From Bacteroidota bacterium (lineage in GTDB: Bacteria > Bacteroidota > Ignavibacteria > UBA10030 > SZUA-254), in NCBI GenBank assembly GCA_020056225.1, contig JAGVIE010000053.1, forward strand, positions 1 through 32,912: DNA of 32,912 nt, written 5' to 3'. A program made the position numbers and the translations under genes. Under the pieces are notes generated by a model. It was not told the DNA's origin. It ran no database searches and saw nothing but the letters and a program-made list of their open reading frames with translations. Positions 8,259 to 15,718 of this stretch are shown one piece after another; positions within the stretch are counted from its first letter, which is position 1; each line of letters opens with the position of its first letter.

Positions 8259-8289
8259 TTGACTTTTATTGCGATAATCACTAAATTTA
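8259..8289 (+). promoter_or_regulatory. Candidate FCB-type promoter
   Basis: TTG at 8259-8261, a 20-nt spacer and TAAATTTA at 8282-8289 match the Bacteroidota sigma-A pattern TTG-N20-TAnnTTTG with one mismatch. Transcription would start near 8296. This favours the ATG at 8329, rather than the in-frame TTG at 8296, as the start of the next gene. Confidence 0.4.
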
Positions 8290-8328
8290 AACACTTTGAG
8301 AAAAACTTACTACGATATTCGGGCACGA

Positions 8329-10323
8329 ATGGCAAATTTATCGATAACAAGATGGTTTGAAACACATTTATCGAAAATTATTTTGGGAGAAACCGTCATT
8401 CTTGCAATCGGTATTTGTGCTATGATCGCTGGCGTTTTAATTGACTTGTTCTTTGTTAGAATTATTTGTTTGGTAATAGTTATGGGTTCCGCTCTGATGA
8501 TATTCTCGTCTCTGCGCGCCAAACACCTTCAGATTCGATCGGGTACCAGGGAATCAAATAATATAAACCACTCACAAATCGGAAATGATATGATGAAAAA
8601 ACTTATCTTCGATGATTTCCAACCAAATATGAACGGCGATATCCGGCTCGAAGAAGTTAATGAGGAAGAGAAAATTGTGGAATCAACCGACTCGCCCACG
8701 AAACCCGCTACCGAGATTGCAAAACATCGTGGTGATCAATATTACAAACCGATGAGAGAGAACGAACAACCGGTAACGAGGGAATATCATCTGTCCGATT
8801 TTTTTGATGTTGACTCAGCAATTTTTAAGGAAGATGCTGAGCCTCGGACCGAATTTGATTTTCTATTAAACAAAGTCCTTGCGGTTATCAAGGAAGTTCT
8901 ATTTGCTCATAGTGTCGCATTCTTCTGGGCAAACCGAGAGAAGAATCAGATGATAATGGAAGCTCACGTTACTGATTCCGCAGATTTTTTTTCATCCCGC
9001 AGGTTTGTGATCGGGCACGATTTGGTAAGTAAGGTTGCGTTGACAGGAAAGCCGGAATTTATTTCGGAAGTGAATCCAATCTCCGAAAGCGAATTGTTCC
9101 AGTATTATGAAAAGCCGATAGCAATAAAATCATTCGTCGGTGTGCCGGTCTTTTTCTCGCAAAGCTCCGCTGAGAAAGTATTGGATCAACCGGTTGCCGT
9201 TCTTGCTATCGATAGCAAAGCCGGTGATGAATTTGGGCCAGAAACGCTCTCGCTGCTTGGGCAATTCACAAAACTGATCTCCGCTTTGATAAAAAGCTAT
9301 AACGATAAGTATGATCTTCTCCTTAATTCTGAGCTATTACGCTCGATTCGCCGATTGCAGGAACGTATCAGAAATAATTTTTCGCTAAATACCATCGTTC
9401 AGGCATTAGCTGAAGAGTCGTCGAAACTCATCAATTGGGATTTTCTTTCGATAGTACTATACGATGAGGCTAAGCGTGCGTGGGTTGCGAAAAAAATAAC
9501 AAATCGAGCGCATGAAGGCTATATTGTAACCGAGCAGGCGGTGGATTTTCCGGAAAGTATAGTCGGGCAAACGATAAAACACAATTCACATAATTTGATA
9601 GATGATCTGAGTGCGCTTACTATTCCCAGATATTTTTCGGAAGAAAAACTTGAAAAAAGAGGTTCGTTCCTATCGGTGCCTATCAGCTCGCTCAACAAAT
9701 GTTATGGAGCGATAAGTTTGGAGAGCCGCGAGAAACTTAATTTTTCTCGCCAGGATCTGGAAATGGTATACCGGCTCTCGGAAAATATTGCTTCTGCCCT
9801 GGAAATATTCTATATGCAAGAGGTTATTAATGAGTATGTTATCATAGATAATGTTACCGGCACATACTCAAAGAAATTTTTCATGCAAAGAATGGAAGAA
9901 GAACTACAGCGTGCGGACGATACCGGAACCGAACTATCTTCTCTCTTCGTTACGATCGATAAAGCTGACGATATAACACATCGCTTCGGTGTCGATGGAT
10001 TTGAGCGTGTAATACTTGCGCTGGCAAAAGCAATACGATCGAGCATTAGGCATTATGATCTTGTGGGCAGATATGAATCGGATCGTTTCGGCATTCTTCT
10101 CATTAACACAGCGGCTAATGAAGCATATTTATGGGCGGAAAAAATCCGGAAAAATATTGCTGGTCTTGTCATCAATCTTGACGGCAAAACATTTTCGATC
10201 ACCATCAGTGTCGGGGTTGCAGGCGCTCTTGAGGGTATGAAAAAAGAAGAGCTTCTTGGCAACACAATCGCCGTTTTGAGCAATGCTTCGAATGCCGGTG
10301 GGAACGTTGTAAGAGTTTTTTAA
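8329..10323 (+). CDS. Membrane GAF-GAF protein with degenerate GGDEF domain
   Basis: Two N-terminal membrane helices (about residues 15-60) are followed by a charged linker. Two GAF-like sensor domains come next (about 165-330 and 340-500), and then a C-terminal domain with the diguanylate cyclase fold. The signature GG(D/E)EF loop has become 'RYESDRFGILL' near residue 580. The usual metal and GTP-binding FKxxND...GH..GD segment is also lost ('TIDKADDITHRFGVDGFE'). Cyclase activity is therefore unlikely; the domain may bind nucleotide or serve in oligomerisation. I chose the ATG at 8329 (664 aa). A TTG at 8296 would add 11 residues but falls at the predicted transcription start. Confidence 0.85.
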   Translation: MANLSITRWFETHLSKIILGETVILAIGICAMIAGVLIDLFFVRIICLVIVMGSALMIFSSLRAKHLQIRSGTRESNNINHSQIGNDMMKKLIFDDFQPNMNGDIRLEEVNEEEKIVESTDSPTKPATEIAKHRGDQYYKPMRENEQPVTREYHLSDFFDVDSAIFKEDAEPRTEFDFLLNKVLAVIKEVLFAHSVAFFWANREKNQMIMEAHVTDSADFFSSRRFVIGHDLVSKVALTGKPEFISEVNPISESELFQYYEKPIAIKSFVGVPVFFSQSSAEKVLDQPVAVLAIDSKAGDEFGPETLSLLGQFTKLISALIKSYNDKYDLLLNSELLRSIRRLQERIRNNFSLNTIVQALAEESSKLINWDFLSIVLYDEAKRAWVAKKITNRAHEGYIVTEQAVDFPESIVGQTIKHNSHNLIDDLSALTIPRYFSEEKLEKRGSFLSVPISSLNKCYGAISLESREKLNFSRQDLEMVYRLSENIASALEIFYMQEVINEYVIIDNVTGTYSKKFFMQRMEEELQRADDTGTELSSLFVTIDKADDITHRFGVDGFERVILALAKAIRSSIRHYDLVGRYESDRFGILLINTAANEAYLWAEKIRKNIAGLVINLDGKTFSITISVGVAGALEGMKKEELLGNTIAVLSNASNAGGNVVRVF

Positions 10324-10362
10324 TATATTAAGATGAATATTTAATAAAAAGAAAGAATAGTT

Positions 10363-10557
10363 ATGGCAAAACAACAAACGTTTGCAGATAAAGCGACAAA
10401 AGCAGCAATGCAGCATGGTAAAAAATGTCAAACATGCGGATCGATTAAACAGCCGGTTCTTTATGTAGTATCGGAACCGTCGAAACACGGAAGTGTTCGG
10501 TTCAGCCATCGCCGTATGCAGGTGTGTAAATGTAACGAGAAAGAGATTTACGCTTAA
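10363..10557 (+). CDS. Small CxxC/CxC putative zinc-binding protein
   Basis: The 64-aa basic protein has 'KCQTCG' near residue 22 and 'VCKCNEKE' near its C-terminus, separated by about 30 residues. The paired cysteines suggest a zinc ribbon or knuckle. The N-terminus, 'MAKQQTFADKATKAA', is charged and probably helical. A purine-rich leader (AAAGAAAG) precedes the ATG. I considered a zinc-containing ribosomal protein such as bL28, but the sequence lacks that family's hallmark pattern. The family is unrecognised. It lies about 40 bp after the GGDEF gene and upstream of the EutN pair, on the same strand. Confidence 0.7.
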   Translation: MAKQQTFADKATKAAMQHGKKCQTCGSIKQPVLYVVSEPSKHGSVRFSHRRMQVCKCNEKEIYA

Positions 10558-10650
10558 GAGTTTCTGAAAGTATAATCGAACAAGACGATCTGGAAATTTT
10601 TGCGCTGTAATCAAACAGTATTATCGAACACTTCTTGAGATCGATTGGAG

Positions 10651-10761
10651 GTGACAGTTTACGATGTCATCGTGCGTAATGTTGTCGGAATGGTTTCGAA
10701 AGAAAAGCAACATCAAATCACCGTATTCGTACATAAAGACAGGATTCTGATATGTTTTTAG
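10651..10761 (+). CDS. Possible 36-aa ORF overlapping the first EutN gene
   Basis: A GTG-started frame (a TTG two codons earlier is an alternative) encodes 36 residues starting VTVYDVIVRNVVG with alternating hydrophobic residues, like beta strands. It ends 10 nt inside the first EutN gene in another frame, an arrangement that permits translational coupling. The ribosome binding site is poor (GGAG abuts the GTG). It is the only open frame of note in the 194-bp gap between the CxxC gene and the EutN pair. It may be chance. Confidence 0.2.
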   Translation: MTVYDVIVRNVVGMVSKEKQHQITVFVHKDRILICF

Positions 10762-11021
10762 GAAAAGTTATCGGTACAATATGGGCAACAAGGAAAGACG
10801 AGGAATTGGTCGGTATGAAGTTCCAGCTCGTCAAACATGTAGGCTTAGATTATAAAGTTAAAGATACATTCGTTGTCGCAGTTGATACAGTTCAAGCCGG
10901 CGTTGGTGATGTTGTGCTTGTATGCAGCGGAAGCTCTGCCCGCCAAACAGCATTGACTAAAAATAAACCCGTTGATGCCGTCATCATGGCAGTCGTTGAC
11001 AAATTAGATATTACTGAATAA
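10752..11021 (+). CDS. EutN/CcmL-family microcompartment vertex protein, copy 1
   Basis: EutN/CcmL (BMC-P) proteins form pentamers that cap the vertices of bacterial microcompartment shells. The 89-aa protein shows the family pattern throughout: 'GKVIGTIWATRKDEELVG' at the N-terminus, 'VAVDTVQAGVGDVVLVCSGSSAR' in the middle and 'KPVDAVIMAVVDKLDI' at the C-terminus. A Shine-Dalgarno AGGA lies 7 nt before the ATG. A second family member follows after 19 bp. No hexameric BMC-H shell gene or encapsulated enzyme is nearby. The pair may supply a compartment encoded elsewhere, or may have a shell-independent role. Confidence 0.93.
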   Translation: MFLGKVIGTIWATRKDEELVGMKFQLVKHVGLDYKVKDTFVVAVDTVQAGVGDVVLVCSGSSARQTALTKNKPVDAVIMAVVDKLDITE

Positions 11022-11040
11022 CTAAAACAATAATCTGCTT

Positions 11041-11322
11041 ATGTTTTTTGGAAAGGTCATCGGAACGATCTGGGCAACAAGGAAGGATGAAAGTTTGATG
11101 AATTGCAAGCTTCAATTCATTCAACCCCTTAATGCGCATCGTGAAACCGTCGGCGACCCGATTGTGGCTGTCGATACTATTGGTGCAGGACCCGGTGAAA
11201 CAATTTTCTATATTACAGCGCGTGAAGCGACTATACCGCTACCGGTTGAAATGGCTCCGGTCGATGCCAGTATCGTCGGTATTGTTGATAGAATCGATGT
11301 ACAGAAAACTCGAAGCGCATAA
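11041..11322 (+). CDS. EutN/CcmL-family microcompartment vertex protein, copy 2
   Basis: This 93-aa paralogue repeats the family N-terminus ('GKVIGTIWATRKDESLMN') and the core 'VAVDTIGAGPGETIFYIT'. It also has the C-terminal strand 'APVDASIVGIVDRIDV'. The central GSSAR loop of copy 1, near the pentamer pore, is here 'AREATIP', so the two copies differ where the pore would be. It starts 19 bp after copy 1 and ends about 40 bp before rpoD on the same strand. Tandem vertex paralogues could form mixed pentamers or serve distinct sites; this is inference. Confidence 0.92.
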   Translation: MFFGKVIGTIWATRKDESLMNCKLQFIQPLNAHRETVGDPIVAVDTIGAGPGETIFYITAREATIPLPVEMAPVDASIVGIVDRIDVQKTRSA

Positions 11323-11359
11323 CAGGATACGTATGAAGTTTACCTTGTAAGGAAACGCT

Positions 11360-12217
11360 ATGCCGAAAATGACAAAGCAATATACTAACCGTGAGAGCCA
11401 ATCGCTCGACAAATATCTTCAGGAGATTGGTAGGGTTGAACTACTCGACCCCGAAGAAGAAATCGATCTTGCCCGGCGGATCAAGAAGGGCGATCAAAAA
11501 GCGTTGGAAAAACTCACGAAAGCCAATCTTCGATTTGTGGTTAGCGTTGCAAAACAATATCAGAACCAGGGATTATCACTCGGTGATCTGATCAATGAAG
11601 GTAATCTCGGCCTTATAAAAGCTGCCAAGAGATTCGATGAAACACGCGGCTTCAAATTTATTTCTTACGCTGTGTGGTGGATCCGGCAGTCGATTCTGCA
11701 GGCACTCGCCGAACAATCGAGAATCGTAAGGTTGCCACTTAACCGGGTAGGCGCACTGAATAAGATCGGGAAAGCGTTTAGTACCCTGGAGCAAGAATTC
11801 GAGCGCGAACCGAGCGCAAGCGAACTTGCTGAAGAACTCGACATGTCGCTCTTCGAAGTCGCAGATACTCTAAAAATTTCCGGACGCCATCTCTCGATGG
11901 ATGCTCCGTTTATTCAAGGCGAGGATAACCGGCTGCTTGATGTTATACAGGACGAGCGTACGCCCATGCCTGATCATCTTCTGGTACGTGAATCACTAAG
12001 TAAAGAAGTGGAACGCGCGCTCGGTACTTTAACCGAACGCGAAGCCGAAGTTATCCGATTGTATTTCGGACTCGGCCGCGAACATTCTCTCACGCTTGAA
12101 GAGATCGGCGAAAAATTCCAACTTACCAGAGAACGTGTTCGCCAAATTAAAGAAAAGGCGATTCGACGATTGCGTCATGCGTCTCGCAGTAAACAATTGC
12201 GGGCATACCTTGGTTAG
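11360..12217 (+). CDS. rpoD: Primary RNA polymerase sigma factor RpoD (short FCB form)
   Basis: This sigma-70 factor directs RNA polymerase to housekeeping promoters. The 285-aa length, without region 1.1 and without the large non-conserved insert, is typical of Bacteroidota and relatives. Region 1.2 starts '[20 protein letters not shown]'. Region 2 includes '[18 protein letters not shown]' and the -10 recognition helix '[13 protein letters not shown]'. Region 3 has '[15 protein letters not shown]'. Region 4 ends in the helix-turn-helix '[20 protein letters not shown]'. AAGGAA lies 6 nt before the ATG. It closes the block of small genes that includes the EutN pair and is followed by a strong terminator. 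Confidence 0.95.
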   Translation: MPKMTKQYTNRESQSLDKYLQEIGRVELLDPEEEIDLARRIKKGDQKALEKLTKANLRFVVSVAKQYQNQGLSLGDLINEGNLGLIKAAKRFDETRGFKFISYAVWWIRQSILQALAEQSRIVRLPLNRVGALNKIGKAFSTLEQEFEREPSASELAEELDMSLFEVADTLKISGRHLSMDAPFIQGEDNRLLDVIQDERTPMPDHLLVRESLSKEVERALGTLTEREAEVIRLYFGLGREHSLTLEEIGEKFQLTRERVRQIKEKAIRRLRHASRSKQLRAYLG

Positions 12218-12222
12218 TACGA

Positions 12223-12260
12223 TGAGCCATCCGGCAAAAAGGATGGCTCAAAAGTTTTTT
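12223..12260 (+). terminator. Rho-independent terminator after rpoD
   Basis: GAGCCATCC (12224-12232) pairs perfectly with GGATGGCTC (12241-12249) over an 8-nt loop, flanked by one more T-A pair, and is followed by AAAAGTTTTTT. It begins 6 nt after the rpoD stop codon. Confidence 0.88.
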
Positions 12261-12275
12261 ACCCGCGTTTGCTTG

Positions 12276-12887
12276 ATGTTGCGAAGCATATGGGGGATTA
12301 TCTTTTTGGTATGCATTCTAAATATTTCCATACCCGGCTGTTCGTCATCTTCGCGCATTACAACAATACATGAACAGACAGTCGCAGACACGATCGATCA
12401 AGCTGAAGATCTTTCCGATGATTCTGAAATGGATGAGGAAGAACTGCTCGAAGATGAGATACCACCCGTTTTCAGTACGGCACTAAAATCGCCGGCAATC
12501 GAGAATAATCCGGTAATCGACAGGCAGAAATTTCTAACCAAAATCATGGGATTGATGGGGATCCGGTATCGGCGCAGCAGCGACGATAGCACGGGATTCG
12601 ATTGTTCCGGATTCGCGGTAAACATTTTTAACGATGCCCTGGGCATCACCTTACCGCGCTCGTGCGGCGATCAATATAAAAGCGGCACACCTATCATGCT
12701 GGACAGTTTAAAATTCGGTGATTTGGTTTTCTTTAAAACAAGAAAAAAGCGGCCATCACATGTCGGTATCTACGTCGGTGATGGACTTTTTGCGCATGCG
12801 AGTCTTTCAATCGGTGTTACTATATCGCTGATGGAAAGCGAATATTACCGGAAACGTTTTCTCGGTGCACGCAGGATCGTTGAATAA
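12276..12887 (+). CDS. NlpC/P60 family lipoprotein (peptidoglycan hydrolase)
   Basis: NlpC/P60 enzymes are cysteine peptidases that cleave stem peptides of peptidoglycan. From the chosen ATG the protein is 203 aa with a lipoprotein signal ending at C22 ('ISIPGC'). A long acidic linker covers residues 36-64. The catalytic domain has C110 in 'FDCSGF', H162 in 'HVGIY' and H174 in 'FAHAS'. The open frame extends upstream into the rpoD terminator and rpoD itself, so earlier Met codons are not credible; this start gives a clean signal peptide. It lies only 15 nt past the terminator. Its promoter must be inside upstream sequence, or it depends on read-through. The mature protein is predicted to be membrane-anchored. 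Confidence 0.88.
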   Translation: MLRSIWGIIFLVCILNISIPGCSSSSRITTIHEQTVADTIDQAEDLSDDSEMDEEELLEDEIPPVFSTALKSPAIENNPVIDRQKFLTKIMGLMGIRYRRSSDDSTGFDCSGFAVNIFNDALGITLPRSCGDQYKSGTPIMLDSLKFGDLVFFKTRKKRPSHVGIYVGDGLFAHASLSIGVTISLMESEYYRKRFLGARRIVE

Positions 12888-12951
12888 GCAACTCTTTTGT
12901 TTTTCTTTTTGTTGATATTTATATTAATATTGAAATTTGATGGATAAAGAA

Positions 12952-13509
12952 ATGGCAGTTTTACCAATATATACAGATGGTTCACCGGTTCTTAGAAAGA
13001 AAGCCCTGCCTGTTAAGCAATTAACGGACGATGTGATACAATTAATCATGGATATGTTCGAGACAATGCGTAAGGCAAGCGGCATAGGACTTGCGGCAAA
13101 TCAGGTGGGTGTCTTACAGCGGGTGATCAGTATCGATGTTTCAGAAATTGAAGGGTTGGAAAACATTAAACCATTTGCACTCATCAATCCGGAGGTTATC
13201 GATAAGAAAGACTCGTGGACGATAGAGGAAGGATGTCTGAGCGTTCCGGACGTCCGGGATGAAGTTGAGAGAGCAAAAACAATTAAAGTGCGTTTTAAAG
13301 ATACCGGGTTTCATGATCGTGAAATTGAAGCTGGAGATCTGCTCGCAAGAGTGATGCTTCACGAGATCGATCACCTTAACGGAATTCTCTTCATTGATTA
13401 TCTCACGCCTGAAAAACGAAAGATGCACGCTGAGCTTTTACAAAAAATTCATCGCGGTGAAATAGAAGTAAATTACCCTGTTGTAACTGCGGCAGACATT
13501 CCTTTATAG
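12952..13509 (+). CDS. def: Peptide deformylase
   Basis: Deformylase removes the formyl group from the initiator Met of new proteins. All three family motifs are intact: 'GIGLAANQVG' (residues 44-53), 'EGCLSVP' with metal ligand C95, and 'HEIDH' with H137, E138 and H141. I chose the ATG giving 'MAVLPIYTDG' (185 aa), which fits the common start of the family. An ATG four codons earlier (12940) is possible. fmt follows after about 30 bp, the usual def-fmt pairing, so the formylation cycle is encoded together. Confidence 0.95.
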   Translation: MAVLPIYTDGSPVLRKKALPVKQLTDDVIQLIMDMFETMRKASGIGLAANQVGVLQRVISIDVSEIEGLENIKPFALINPEVIDKKDSWTIEEGCLSVPDVRDEVERAKTIKVRFKDTGFHDREIEAGDLLARVMLHEIDHLNGILFIDYLTPEKRKMHAELLQKIHRGEIEVNYPVVTAADIPL

Positions 13510-13541
13510 ATCAATTAATGTCAATCAATTACTGAGTGCAA

Positions 13542-14465
13542 ATGCGAATTGTGTTCATGGGTACGCCGGATTTTGCAATACCGAGTTTAAAAATCCTGCT
13601 CGATAATCATTACGATATCGTTTCTGTTGTCACTGTCCCTGATAAACCTGCAGGCAGAGGGCTGCAACTGTCTACTTCAGCAGTGAAGCAATACGCCCTG
13701 AAGCAGGGACTGCAGATTTTACAGCCCGAACGGATGAAGGATGAATATTTTATCCGGCAATTAACCTATCTCAAACCCGACATCTTCGTTGTTGTAGCGT
13801 TCAGAATTCTTCCTCCTGAAGTTTTCCAAATACCAAAACTTGGCTCATTCAATCTTCACGCATCGTTACTCCCGAAGTATAGAGGCGCCGCCCCTATCAA
13901 CTGGGCGATCATCCGCGGGGAAAAAGAAACCGGCGTAACTTCGTTCTTTCTGCAGGAAAAGGTTGACACCGGAAATATTATCCTGCAAGCGCGCGTACCC
14001 ATCGGTCCCGATGAAAATGCAGGAGAACTACATGACAAGCTATCGGATATCGGCGCGGAAATAGTTCTGCATACTGTTCGCTTAATCGAAGCAGGCAAAA
14101 TTTCTCCAAAGCTTCAGGACGATAGTCTTGCTTCTATCGCACCGAAAATATTTAAAGATCATTGCAAGATAGATTGGGATAAACCTTCTGTTCAAATTCA
14201 CGATCTTATTCGCGGATTATCACCAAGACCGGGGGCTTTCACGGTGTATGATGGACGCATATTGAAAATTTATCGTTCTCAATTTGTCGATGTCGATAAG
14301 AAATGCACATCCGGTGAAGTTCTGCAAGCAGATAATAAATTGATTATCAAAACGAATGATGGCGCAATCGAATTATTGGATTTGCAATTAGAGGGAAAGA
14401 AACGAATGTCCGCTGAAGATTTTTTACGCGGCTACCGCTTAACAATTGGCGAGAAATTTTCTTGA
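13542..14465 (+). CDS. fmt: Methionyl-tRNA formyltransferase
   Basis: Fmt transfers a formyl group from 10-formyl-tetrahydrofolate to Met-tRNA(fMet) for translation initiation. The 307-aa protein begins 'MRIVFMGTPDFAIPSL'. It carries the formyl-THF transferase core 'HASLLPKYRGAAPINWAI' (N, H and D catalytic region) and 'FFLQEKVDTGNII'. A C-terminal tRNA-binding OB domain follows from about residue 205. A GTG two codons upstream is an alternative start. The next gene starts 7 nt after its stop, so they are likely co-transcribed. Confidence 0.95.
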   Translation: MRIVFMGTPDFAIPSLKILLDNHYDIVSVVTVPDKPAGRGLQLSTSAVKQYALKQGLQILQPERMKDEYFIRQLTYLKPDIFVVVAFRILPPEVFQIPKLGSFNLHASLLPKYRGAAPINWAIIRGEKETGVTSFFLQEKVDTGNIILQARVPIGPDENAGELHDKLSDIGAEIVLHTVRLIEAGKISPKLQDDSLASIAPKIFKDHCKIDWDKPSVQIHDLIRGLSPRPGAFTVYDGRILKIYRSQFVDVDKKCTSGEVLQADNKLIIKTNDGAIELLDLQLEGKKRMSAEDFLRGYRLTIGEKFS

Positions 14466-14472
14466 GACGCAG

Positions 14473-15084
14473 ATGACAAAAATCACTCCGCTCCTTCGTG
14501 AAATCTTTATGATACTCCTGCTCTCAGTATTTCTGGCGCTTGTATATAATGCTTTCTCAAGCAGAGGAATTTCTTTAATCCGTAAGGAGATCCTGAAAAT
14601 TGCGGCGCCGGATTCGGTTTTGTTCTCTCGGTCTTCGCTCGACGATTCTACGCATGGTGTGAAAGTAATTGCCCCCCTGCACGAGCGCGCTCTTCGCAAC
14701 CAAGATTCTATGGCAAAATTGTACCCGACAATTCATGAATCTGATTTCAAGATAATCTCATTGGTGCAGTTGAAAAAATTACTTGGAGAAAAGCGCGGTG
14801 TAATGCTCGACGCACGTAGCGCCGGGGAATACAAACAAGGACATATTAAGGGGGCGAGTAACATTCCGGCTTTGGATGTTGAAAAATATTTCGATAAGCT
14901 TGTTACTATTCCGCGCGATACTCTGGTGATTATTTATTGCAATAATCCCGAATGCGACCTCGGACAAATGCTGGCAGATTTTTTGAAAGTGATGGAATTC
15001 AAACATCTCCTCATTTATGATGATGGATGGGATGGATGGACACAGGCAAAAATGCCGATCGATACAACTTCGATAAATTATTAG
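14473..15084 (+). CDS. Membrane-anchored rhodanese-like protein
   Basis: One N-terminal membrane helix (residues 10-27) precedes a ~55-residue linker. A rhodanese domain follows (about 95-200) with 'GVMLDARSAGEYKQGHIKGA'. The active-site loop reads 'YCNNPECD', with C156 in the catalytic position and a second cysteine, C161. That CxxxxC form differs from classical sulfurtransferases and is common in homologues paired with DoxX/MauE-like membrane proteins, as here (5-bp gap). I infer a periplasm-facing sulfur or thiol-redox role, substrate unknown. The ATG at 14473 was chosen; the frame opens earlier but overlaps fmt. Confidence 0.87.
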   Translation: MTKITPLLREIFMILLLSVFLALVYNAFSSRGISLIRKEILKIAAPDSVLFSRSSLDDSTHGVKVIAPLHERALRNQDSMAKLYPTIHESDFKIISLVQLKKLLGEKRGVMLDARSAGEYKQGHIKGASNIPALDVEKYFDKLVTIPRDTLVIIYCNNPECDLGQMLADFLKVMEFKHLLIYDDGWDGWTQAKMPIDTTSINY

Positions 15085-15089
15085 TCGAT

Positions 15090-15536
15090 ATGAAAAACAT
15101 TCTCTCTAGTAAATATATTCTCCTTCTTTCCCGCCTGATTCTCGGGATGGTATTCATTGCCGCAAGCGTTGAAAAGATTGTCCTGCCGGAAATATTCGCC
15201 ATCAACGTGCAAGCATATCAAATACTGCCGTTATCGTTTGTGAATTTGGTCGCTTTAATAATTCCGTGGATGGAACTGCTCTGCGGTGTTTTTCTCGTCA
15301 GCGGAACATTTGTTCGCTCAAGTTCTTTTTTACTTTCAGTATTACTATCCTTGTTCATTATTATGTTGGTATCTGCAATAATGAGGGGACTTATAATAGA
15401 TTGCGGCTGCTTTGGTGCGTCGAACGATTCCAAGGTGGGATGGCTGCGTGTTATCGAGGATATCGGACTTCTGTTACTGGGGGTTCATATTATATCCTTT
15501 ACACAGCATGATTCGATACGATTGATCTCGGATTAA
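15090..15536 (+). CDS. MauE/DoxX-like membrane protein
   Basis: The 148-aa protein has four predicted membrane helices and the MauE-type motif 'DCGCFG' (C105, C107) between helices 3 and 4. MauE assists disulfide formation in methylamine dehydrogenase maturation. MauE-like proteins elsewhere are thought to shuttle electrons or disulfides across the membrane. It is coupled to the rhodanese gene upstream (5-bp gap), suggesting a two-part thiol relay. An alternative ATG at 15027 lies inside the rhodanese gene and is less likely. No mau structural genes are present, so methylamine metabolism is not implied. Confidence 0.85.
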   Translation: MKNILSSKYILLLSRLILGMVFIAASVEKIVLPEIFAINVQAYQILPLSFVNLVALIIPWMELLCGVFLVSGTFVRSSSFLLSVLLSLFIIMLVSAIMRGLIIDCGCFGASNDSKVGWLRVIEDIGLLLLGVHIISFTQHDSIRLISD

Positions 15537-15578
15537 CATTCGTAAGGGATATGTGCAGATTATGACTCATCGGCATCA

Positions 15579-15609
15579 TTGCTTTCTGTAGAAAATTATT
15601 TTATATTTG
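15579..15609 (+). promoter_or_regulatory. Candidate FCB-type promoter for parA
   Basis: TTG at 15579-15581, a 20-nt spacer and TATATTTG at 15602-15609 match the Bacteroidota consensus exactly (TAnnTTTG). It lies in the 182-bp gap before parA, leaving a leader of roughly 100 nt. Its spacing equals that of the candidate at 8259-8289. Confidence 0.5.
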
Positions 15610-15718
15610 ACCATCATTAATATGCACATTGTAGAAAAATTGGTTTCTTGTTCGATTTGTTCTCATCAGTATTTCATTAGGAGTTCTCGCTCATCTTTGC
15701 TTAAGGTGGGAAATTAAT

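Noticed and set aside
10363-10557. Assignment as ribosomal protein bL28
   Set aside because: The size and cysteines invited the idea, but the family's N-terminal pattern is absent.
12096-12275. Longer NlpC/P60 reading starting at 12096 or 12222
   Set aside because: The added residues translate the rpoD 3' end and its terminator hairpin and destroy the lipoprotein signal peptide.
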